From: Ryuthela nishihirai
Taxonomy: Eukaryota > Arthropoda > Arachnida > Araneae > Heptathelidae
Assembly (NCBI GenBank): GCA_038380435.1
Contig: JAWZYU010000005.1
Span: 32,386,001 to 32,450,000, forward strand
Length of the DNA: 64,000 nt
Direction: 5' to 3'
Under the pieces are notes generated by a model. That model was given only the letters and a program-made list of their open reading frames with translations. It did not search any database and was not told the origin of the DNA. Both the position numbers and the translations under genes were made by a program. Positions 56,351-64,000 of the stretch are shown here, in pieces (position 1 is the first letter of the stretch; the number at the start of each line of letters is the position of its first letter).

Positions 56351-56735
56351 CGGGGGTGGCTCAGTCGGTAGCGCGCCAGGCTCGTAATCTGCAGTTCCCA
56401 GGGTCGAGTCCCAGCTGGGTCAGCGTTGAGATTTTTCTCCGCAAAATTCCTCGCCCTGCCCAGGGTCAGTAGGGGACACCGATGGGCTTGGAAAGGCCGC
56501 CGCCCGTCGGTTAGGACGTTAAGCCGTGGTCCCTTGTATGGGAGAGCCATACCCTGTGCACGTTAAAGAACACGCTGGATGGCCTTGACGGGAGGATACC
56601 ATCTGTCTCCCAACAGCTGTTCCAGTGGGTTCCCTCCCCCAACCTTCTCTGAGTCTTCGGGGTCCTTGTGACCTGGCCATTTAGCCCATTGTGTGCAAAA
56701 AAGTGCCGTTCAGAGGTAAAACAACCCAACCCAAA
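56351..56735 (+). mobile_element. SINE-A, full length
   Basis: Perfect TSD TCGAGGACGACGG (56338-56350 and 56736-56748). B box changed to GGGTCGAGTCC. Confidence 0.95.
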
Positions 56736-57050
56736 TCGAGGACGACGGGGAAGAAATGGATAGACTTGTTTTTATCGCCGTGGAAACTCGTTTTCATAGT
56801 TTTGTTTACGAAAGCATGATTTGAATTGAATTTGAAACTGAACATGAGTCAGTGAGAATTTCTGATAACAGAAATTCGATTCGACGAAAGTCTATTGCAT
56901 TTGCTGTATACGTTTTCATCGTAGTCTACATTCTTATCTAGTTCCGTTGATTGTGACGTCTCACTTTCTCTGTAGTTCCATTTGCCAAAGCAGTTCGTCT
57001 GGGATTGTTGACTAATGCGCATCCAATCTGGTTAGCTGAAGCACAAAGTA

Positions 57051-57665
57051 CAGTCGCTCAAAAAAAAATATCCGAACACTATGGTTGATTGCAGAATTCA
57101 GAAAAAATATCTGACAACGATGTTTTTAGAAATTAGTGATCTGGCAACCTGTGTGTCACGTGACACGAAGGTTGCCAGATCACTAATTTCTAAAAAAATC
57201 GTTGTCAGATATTTTTTCTGAATTCTGTAATCAACCATAGTGTTCGGATATTTTTTAATATATATATATAATGCATATGAATATATAATGCAATGAATGT
57301 GAAACGTGTGTAGTTACCGTTCACAGCAAACTGCAGCGGTTGCGGTTAATGTTCACAGCACATTGGATCGTGTGAGCTCACAAAGACCTAGATCGTATGA
57401 GCTCACTCACGGAAATATTGAGCGTGTGCAATTACCGTTCACAGCAAACTGGAGCGTGTGCAGTAACTGCACACGCTCCAGTTTGCTGTGAACGGTAACT
57501 GGTGCGTGTACAGTTGCTGTACACGCTCCAGATATTTTTCCTGAATTCCGTAATCACCTGACACGAAGGTTGCCAGATCACTAATTTCTAAAAAAAATCG
57601 TTGCCAGATAGTTTTTCTAAATTCTGCAATCAACCCTAGTGTTCGGATATTTTTTTGAGCGACTG
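57051..57665. mobile_element. Tc1/mariner-type hairpin element plus right end of a longer relative
   Basis: 57051-57256 is a fold-back copy starting CAGTCGCTCAAAAA after TA but lacking its last GAGCGACTG. After a TA microsatellite (about 57257-57275), 57300-57665 holds internal palindromes around CAGTTACCGTTCACAG and a right end GAGCGACTG followed by TA. The second part matches 4258-4555 in reverse. Confidence 0.82.
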
Positions 57666-57837
57666 TACCTGTAACTTTGTTTGCGAACGAATCCGACAAA
57701 AATATGGGATTCAAGCGAAGTTCTTGCTACTTTACAAACACTTACTACTCTTAGTCTTTCAGAAAAAATTTGGAGATTGCCTGCTATCAGAACAAGCTGG
57801 GATAACCTTTAAAGTGTGATTCTTTGTCTCCTAAATG

Positions 57838-57955
57838 CTGTCCAATCCAGCGTCCTGCCTCCAATTTTATCTGAGTCCTTGGGGCCCTTATGACCTGGCC
57901 AATTGCCCACTGCGTGCAAAAAATTGCCGCTCAGAGGTAAAACAACCCGACCTAG
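57838..57955 (+). mobile_element. SINE-A, tail-only relic
   Basis: GCTGTCCAATCCAGCG to GTAAAACAACCCGACC, diverged, with an internal deletion. Confidence 0.78.
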
Positions 57956-57981
57956 GTTAAGTGCGAACTCTCTGGGATGAA

Positions 57982-58369
57982 GGGGCGGGGGTGGCTCAGT
58001 CGGTAGCGCGCCAGGCTCGTAATCTGTAGTTCCCAGGTTCGAGTCCCAGCTGCGTCAGCGTTGAGATTTATCTCTGCAAAATTCCCCCGCCCTGTCCACG
58101 GTCAGTAGGGGACACCGATGGGCTTGGAAAAGCCGCCGTCCGTCGGATGGGACGTTAAGCCGTGGCCCCGTGTGCGGGAGAGCCACACCCTGTGCACGTT
58201 AAAGAACACGTTGGATGGCCTTGACGGGAGGCTACCATCTGTCTCCCAACAGCTGTTCCAGTGGGTCCCTCCCCCAACCTTCTCTGAGCCTTCGGGGTCC
58301 ATGTGACCTGGCCATTTAGCCCATGGTGTGCAAAAAAGTGCCGCTCAGAGGTAAAACAACCCAACCCAA
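57982..58369 (+). mobile_element. SINE-A, full length
   Basis: Perfect TSD CTCTGGGATGAA (57970-57981 and 58370-58381). Shares the variants CAGCTGCGTCAGCG and TTCCCCCGCCC with 61401-61789, so the two form a subgroup. Confidence 0.95.
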
Positions 58370-58381
58370 CTCTGGGATGAA

Positions 58382-59668
58382 ACAAAAAACCGGCATCAGC
58401 TGCCTTGAAATTCTCAAAATTCCCTTCGACGTCACATCAGCGGTTATTGAAAATGATTGTTACCATGAATGAATTTCGAAGAAGAAAGAGTCCCATTAAT
58501 TTCTTTCTGCTTTCGCGTGACAAAACTATTGTTTCAGAAATGAGTAAACAAATATTTCAATTGAGGAACGAAATGAGGGATAGAGCAGCATGCACGAGAC
58601 ACGAGTTTTTCTGGGGAAACACAAAGGCGTTCAAAAACCTAGCAACGCCCAGTAAATCGGCTAATGCATTGATATATAGAATAAAATGTAATTGTGTTCG
58701 TGAACACATTTCATTCAAAATGTAAAATGAATACACGAAACGAAAAGAGTATTGTATGTGTTTCTACCACTTCCACACTCTTGATTTATATTCTATATTC
58801 CATTTTTAATATCTCTACGTCAAATGCTTCAAAAGACATCGAGAATTTAAATAGCATTTGTTCTTTAATTAATACACTGTAACTCATTTTCTGATGTATC
58901 TCACGTCTGTTGGCATTATTTCCAGTTGCAGTAATTAAAACACGATCCTGTGGTATATCTCTTGGTGACCAAGGGGAAAATGCAATCAGTTCAGGGAACT
59001 TTGTGTGGGTCACTTCTTAGGAGATGATAAATACTCACCTCTACGTCGATTTATAACCCTGGTCTTATTATGGATTAGTTGGAACTGCAGCTTAAACACA
59101 CTAAGCCCTAGACCAGCAAGCAGATATGTATGCTAATTTATTACCTTTTAATGCATATTAAGCGCAAAGTATCATGGCCCACGGAAACCACTCTTTGAAC
59201 GGAAATACGTGTCAGGAATAACGCCACGATCCTAGTCTAAAGCAGCATTGATAACAAGAAGGTAACATATACATAGTTACATATCATGTACCCTAAATGG
59301 GATTTTTTTTGTGAGAAATGGTTTTAAGACCTGTTAAGAATAGAACAGTTAAGCTTTACATGACCATGTATGTAGGCATTTGATTAACTAGATAGTTGGG
59401 AATAAGGATAAATTATTATATTTTCAGAAAGTTTGTTCGTCAAGTTTTGAGCAAAAAAAAATATGTTTTACAGAGAATGCAGCGGTAGTTTTTGATTCTG
59501 TTAGACTTTTTTTTCTGTTTCAGAGCGTGTTCGTTTGTTTTCTTCTCCATAACATTCGAACTTATTGTGTCGATCGTTGTTTTAGCTCACATTCTTTTTA
59601 CGAGGGATTTCCAAAAATTTCAGTATCACGCCTCTGTTTTGAGAAACTCTTACGCCACCTCACCTCTC
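58382..59668. other. unique region, no gene recognised
   Basis: A 106-codon open frame (58405-58725, plus) is rich in basic residues but shows no known domain. Other frames are shorter. Confidence 0.4.
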
Positions 59669-59676
59669 ATTTATCT

Positions 59677-59974
59677 CGCAAAACATTTCGTCCTGTCCTC
59701 CGTCAATACGGGACACCGATGGAGTTGGAAAGACCGCCGTCCATCTGATGGGACGTAAAGCCGTGGCCCCATGTGCAGGAGAGCGATATCCTCTGCACGT
59801 TAAAGAATACACCCCATGGCTTTGACGGGAAGCTATCATCTGTCCTCCCAACAGCTGTCCAGTGAATTACCTCCCCCAACCTTCTCTGGGCTCTCGGGGT
59901 CCTTATGACCTGGCCGTTTAGCCCATGGTGTGCAAAAAAGTGCCTCTCAGAGGTAAAACAACCCAACTCAACAC
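59677..59974 (+). mobile_element. SINE-A, 5'-truncated, diverged
   Basis: Starts after the tRNA-like head. Possible TSD CATTTATC (59669-59676 and 59978-59985). Confidence 0.83.
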
Positions 59975-59994
59975 TCGCATTTATCATCAGTATT

Positions 59995-60065
59995 CTCTAT
60001 AGCGTATAAATGGACAAGCTACTGTCAGAGCTCTGCAGCAAGCAGCTGCTTGAGGGAATATTTTA
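59995..60065 (+). mobile_element. SINE-B, tail-only relic
   Basis: GTATAAATGGACAAGCTACT to GCAGCTGCTTGAGGGAATAT, diverged. Confidence 0.75.
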
Positions 60066-60268
60066 AATTGTCCCGTGGCCGAGTGGTTAGCGTGCTTGGC
60101 TATTGATCAAAGAGACTTGGCTTTGAGCCCCGGGTAAGATAAGGATATTTGTTTTGTTTTTCTGCTGCGATCTCAACTTACTCCCAGATCATCTCTGTGG
60201 CTTAGTAAACTAACAGGCTCCTGTCAGACCTCTGTGGTAAGCAGCTGTTTGAGAGGTGATTTTTTTAA
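60066..60268 (+). mobile_element. SINE-B, full length, diverged
   Basis: TTGTCCCGTGGCCGAGTGG to GCAGCTGTTTGAGAGG, directly behind the tail-only relic. B box degraded (GCTTTGAGCCC). Confidence 0.85.
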
Positions 60269-60498
60269 TCCCCCTTTTAAAAATTAAATCAAAAATTAAA
60301 AATAAAGAAAGATTTCGATTGTATTCGAAAGATTCGATTGTATTTATGCCCCTTCCTCCCATCTGGGCACGTCCCCCATCTTGGAAACCTCTGCTTTATA
60401 CATAATTATATTTCAAGAAAAACTTTATTTTTTCAAATAGTAATCCAAGCTGTTGGATTTCCAGGAGGATCTAGGATTTTTTTTTTGAGTGGGTTGGG

Positions 60499-60881
60499 TT
60501 GGATTGTTTTACCTCTGAGCGGCACTGTTTTGCACACCATGGGCTAAATGGCCAGGTCACAAGGACCCCGAAGGCTCAGAGAAGGTTGGGGGAGGGGACC
60601 CACTGGAACAGCTGTTGGGGGACAGATGGTATCCTCCCGTCAAGGCCATCCAGCGTGTTCTTTAACGTGCACAGGGTATGGCTCTCCCGCACACGGGGCC
60701 ACGGCTTAACGTCCCATCCGACGGACGACGGCCTTTTCAAGCCCATCAGTGTCCCCTACTGACCGTGGCAGGGCGGGGAATTTTGCGGAGATAAATCTCA
60801 ACGCTGACCCAGCTGGGACTCGAACCTGGGAACTACAGATTACGAGCCTGACGCGCTACCGACTGAGCCACCCCCGCCCCG
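60499..60881 (-). mobile_element. SINE-A, full length
   Basis: TSD GTGGGTTGGG (60489-60498 and 60882-60891). The target resembles the SINE's own tail repeat, so the boundary is uncertain by a few bases. Confidence 0.93.
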
Positions 60882-60891
60882 GTGGGTTGGG

Positions 60892-61367
60892 TAGGTGCTT
60901 GGTTAGGTAAATGCAAGTAACTGAACTGAGTCCAAACAAATATGAGAACGCCGTTCCCCTAAGTGTTTTCCAGAAATTATTCTCGCTTGATAGTGCAATA
61001 TACATTTTTCCTCACCCGGGTGTCACCATTTAACTGAATAATTGAAAGTTTAGGATATTTTTAGGTTTTTAGTATCAGATGTCTTTCAGAATTTTAGATT
61101 GCATTTGTTTGAAATATTGCAGCGACTAATTCACTTGTTTAATTAAAGATATTTGTAATGGGGAATTTATTCGGGAGTTATTTGCAAAGTTGTATTTTTT
61201 TTAATAGTGTTTAGAGAGTTTTTATGACAAGCCCATGCACGTTTTCTACTCTTTTCGGTTTCTATTAAAATTCTCCAACGGAAGATGACATGACCCACCT
61301 TGCCTCCCCCTCCCCCTTCCAGAACTAATCACGTTCAGAAAAAGTGTGGTAATGTCGGGAATTTGGT
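60892..61367. other. unique AT-rich sequence, nothing recognised
   Basis: No gene or repeat recognised. Confidence 0.4.
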
Positions 61368-61925
61368 TTCGGTTGTTTTACTTATGAGGAGCCCTTTTGT
61401 TCTGGGCGGGGGTGGCTCAGTCGGTAGCGCGCCAGGCTCGTAATCTGTAGTTCCCAGGTTCGAGTCCCAGCTGCGTCAGCGTTGAGATTTATCTCTGCAA
61501 AATTCCCCCGCCCTGCCCACGGTCAGTAGGGAACACCGATGGGCTTGGAAAAGCCGCCGTCCGTCGGATGGGATGTTAAGCCGTGGCCCCGTGTGCGGGA
61601 GAGCCATACCCTGTGCACGTTAAAGAACACGCTGGATGGCCTTGACGGGAGGCTACCATATGTCTCCCAACAGCTGTTCCAGTGGGTCCCCTACCCCAGC
61701 CTTCTCTGAGCCTTCGGGGTCCATGTGACCTGGCCATTTAGCCCATAGTGTGCAAAAAAGTGCCGCTCAGAGGTAAAACAACCGAACCCAGCCCTTTTGT
61801 GCTCACAATGAACCAAATGATCAGGTCACACAGGTCCAATGCTGGGAAGGGGACCAATTGTATACCAGTTAGGAGACAGACTGAAGCTACCGTCAAAGTC
61901 ATCCAGAGTGTTCCTCTCATAATCA
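61368..61925 (-). mobile_element. SINE-A, old copy split by a younger opposite-strand copy
   Basis: Tail at 61368-61400 (GGTTGTTTTACTTATGAGG); the rest at 61801-61925 (CAATGAACCAAATGATCAGG to CATCCAGAGTGTTC). The head side is missing. Confidence 0.82.
61401..61789 (+). mobile_element. SINE-A, full length, nested
   Basis: Perfect TSD AGCCCTTTTGT (61390-61400 and 61790-61800), which lies in the older SINE-A tail. Confidence 0.95.
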
Positions 61926-62317
61926 ATAGCAGAGTATCGTCTACGAGTGCTTGGTAGACTATCTGATGAAATATCCGATTTTTCCTAAAGATCGAGAATT
62001 TCGCATTGCTTCTGGTTATACGTTTGAATAAGATAATTGTTGTATTCCATCAGAAAGATATTTTATTTAGTTATCGGTTTAGTGAATGGTTCATGATTGG
62101 TTCTCAGTTCCTAGGAGTTAAAATATTCACATAGAAGATGAAATTGCTGCAGATCAGTTGGTTCAAAATTTACTAAAGTGTCTAACTTGATTTTAATTTT
62201 GCAACAATTCTGTAAAGAAAGAAACAAGGTAATGCTGCGTTAAAAAAAATCAAAATTTTTTTAATCATCATGTATAAAATTGCTTCTGCAATATTTAATG
62301 TAAAATAAATTTAATTT
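61926..62317. other. AT-rich sequence, nothing recognised
   Basis: No gene or repeat recognised. Confidence 0.4.
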
Positions 62318-62735
62318 TTTTTCGTAGTAATTGATAATAAAAAACAGTATCGTGTTTTGTAGTAATTTGTCACGCAAAATTAAGTATTTTTTTTCGTAGT
62401 AGTCTCTTGATTGGCATAGTGATTAGGGAGCTAGCTACTATTCCAGCAAGACAAACTTAGTCTGTTAGTTCTAATTTAGGCAGTGGTCAGCAGTGACTTC
62501 GGTATTAGTACGGCATATCCCTTATATGAGATGGCCTGTACTAACTAGGAGTAACTTCTTGAACCCTTCTCTGTCCTATATATGCAAAAAAATAAAAGCG
62601 TAATTATGTATTGTTCTTCGTGGCAATTTGTAAAACAAAATTAGGAATTGTTTTTTCGTAGTAGTTTATAAAGCAAAATTAGGTATTATTTCTTCTCGGA
62701 AATTTGTGATACGAAATTAAATATTTTTTTCCGTT
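62318..62735. repeat. degenerate ~50-bp tandem repeat split by SINE-C
   Basis: Units of TTTTTTTCGTAGTA(A/G)TTT and GCAAAATTAGGTATT on both sides of the SINE-C copy. Confidence 0.7.
62405..62590 (+). mobile_element. SINE-C, probable tRNA-derived repeat
   Basis: Head TTGGCATAGTGATTAGGG, body GCAGTGGTCAGCAGTGACTT, end TTCTCTGTCCTATATATGC followed by an A-rich tail. Homologous to 26128-26330 on the opposite strand. No TSD resolved. Confidence 0.65.
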
Positions 62736-64000
62736 TATTCTGTTTCCAAAAAGAACTATCAGTTAGAAGCAATATCCGGCAAAGTTTTCGAATACGATTG
62801 CAATTACAGCTAATGACACTGACGCTTCAAATGATCATTTCGCACTCGCTTCAAGATATTCGTGACAATTCTTCATTATCAAGTAGGCATTTTATCTTTT
62901 TTATATGCTTTCCTACCAAAGGATGCTTTTTTTTCCCAACTCAGCCAACTGACGAAGTTCCATTCATTGCTCGCTGTTTCCCGCCGAAGGAAACCAGGAA
63001 CCCCCACCGAACTCTGGTGATTTTTCATTACGGACCAACTCGTGGGGGATTTATACTGAAGATTACTATCATGTGAAAATTAAGTTTTTAATTCCTTTGA
63101 AAAGGGGGGTATTAGTGATACAATTGGTGGAACTAAAGACGATATACTTATCTGACAAGTGCAGCCAGCAGATGTTTTCGTAGCCTTAATGAGTTTTCAT
63201 TGTATTGTGGACAATCCATACTTACCGACCTGAAACTGCTGCACATTACCATATTTAATTAAGCGTGTTGCTCTGCACAGACTGCCTCAAATTAATTTGT
63301 CTTATTCCACTTGATGACGCTTTACTCTATGTACTTCTCCAGAACAAGCTTTATGACAGCGAGCAGGCGAGATTTCCTAGTGGCAGACGAGTACAAAGGA
63401 AGATAAGACGCTATTATGAATGGATTGATCCCACAGCTTTAATGGCAACCGTTAGCCTGAATAGAAAAAAAATGAAGCGTTGAAACAGCCACTACCACAA
63501 AAAAGAAAAAGGTTTATTTGGGCTTTCTTTTCAATGACACATTTATGATAAAGCATTCTTTCTTTTATTTGGTAACAAGTTAAAGCGAAGTTTGCGCCTC
63601 GACCTGTGTAAAAAGTTGTCTTTGCTGTTCGCACCGTTTCGATAAAAGAAAAGTAGGAATGGAGTGTGTAAGAAACGCTAGGAAGGATTTACAGGAATCC
63701 GAAATTGATTGAGAAAGGGAGGATAATACTAGTGTTATTCGTACTAAACAGTTATTCGTCGTTAAAAAAAAAACACAGGAAAGACAGCGTAATCTGAACA
63801 AATCTGTTTTGTGCTTGTGTAAGCGAAGAAATTGCATTAATCTGAGTTAATTTTTACGTAGAATCGTTTATAAGGCTGGAATTTATGTGTTGTTTGTGCT
63901 GTATTTTTCATTTGTAAGCGACTGGAAAGCTAGGCCGTGTTTAGCCGTTTAAAATGTTAGGGAAAGATTAATTTTTGCAATTTTCCTTTCCCGTATTCTT
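62736..64000. other. unique region, no gene recognised
   Basis: Open frames at 62798-63076, 63265-63483 (plus) and 63580-63837 (minus) show no recognisable domain. The frame at 63265 ends with a basic stretch (NRKKMKR), but no homologue is recognised. Confidence 0.4.

Noticed and set aside
62798..63483. Candidate exons at the right end of the window
   Set aside because: Open frames of 72-92 codons without recognised motifs. They could only be revived by transcript evidence.

Overview
This is a nuclear genomic window from an animal, AT-rich and almost entirely made of transposable elements and minisatellites. I found no convincing host protein-coding exon, no rRNA gene and no functional tRNA gene. 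The mix of tRNA-derived SINEs, Tc1/mariner, hAT and piggyBac MITEs and a Jockey/CR1-type LINE fits an arthropod, and a chelicerate is plausible. That placement is inference, because nothing in the window fixes the taxon.

The dominant component is one SINE family, called SINE-A here: about 43 insertions on both strands, about 14.7 kb or close to a quarter of the window. A full copy is about 385-390 bp. It has a tRNA-like head with A box TGGCTCAGTCGG and B box GGTTCGAGTCC, a strongly conserved central block containing GTTAAAGAACACGCTGG, and a 3' end AAAACAACCCAACCC. Many copies have visible 9-14 bp target-site duplications (TSDs). A second family, SINE-B (about 200 bp, 16 pieces), has a different tRNA-like head (TGGCCGAGTGG / GGTTCGAGCCC) and a tail of ATTT repeats. 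Two copies of a third probable SINE (SINE-C) and four copies of a short tRNA-head-like repeat (SINE-D) are also present.

Layout. 0-10 kb: nested SINE-A copies, a pyrimidine-rich degenerate minisatellite, fold-back Tc1-type MITEs and a piggyBac-type MITE. 10-20 kb: SINEs, a 552-bp fold-back element with TA flanks, two tandem arrays and a trimeric-tail SINE-A. 20-30 kb: a purine-rich degenerate array, a 96-bp minisatellite (24.1-25.1 kb) open on both strands, and a hAT-like element carrying a SINE-B. 30-45 kb: SINEs, a hAT MITE with a perfect 8-bp TSD, Tc1-like remnants and a SINE-in-SINE nest. 45.2-47.7 kb: a 5'-truncated, frameshifted LINE reverse transcriptase on the minus strand, the only recognisable protein-coding remnant. 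48-64 kb: more SINEs, a second hAT-like element with SINE-B at the corresponding position, an almost perfect 47-bp x 20.6 tandem array, and a long Tc1-type fragment.

The most interesting observations are these. Four SINE-A insertions are composite, with one or two partial 3' ends joined head-on to a complete copy; for two of them one TSD encloses the whole composite, which fits template jumping during target-primed reverse transcription. A hAT-like element carries a SINE-B at the same relative position in two places. Nested insertions and TSDs allow the insertion order to be read directly.
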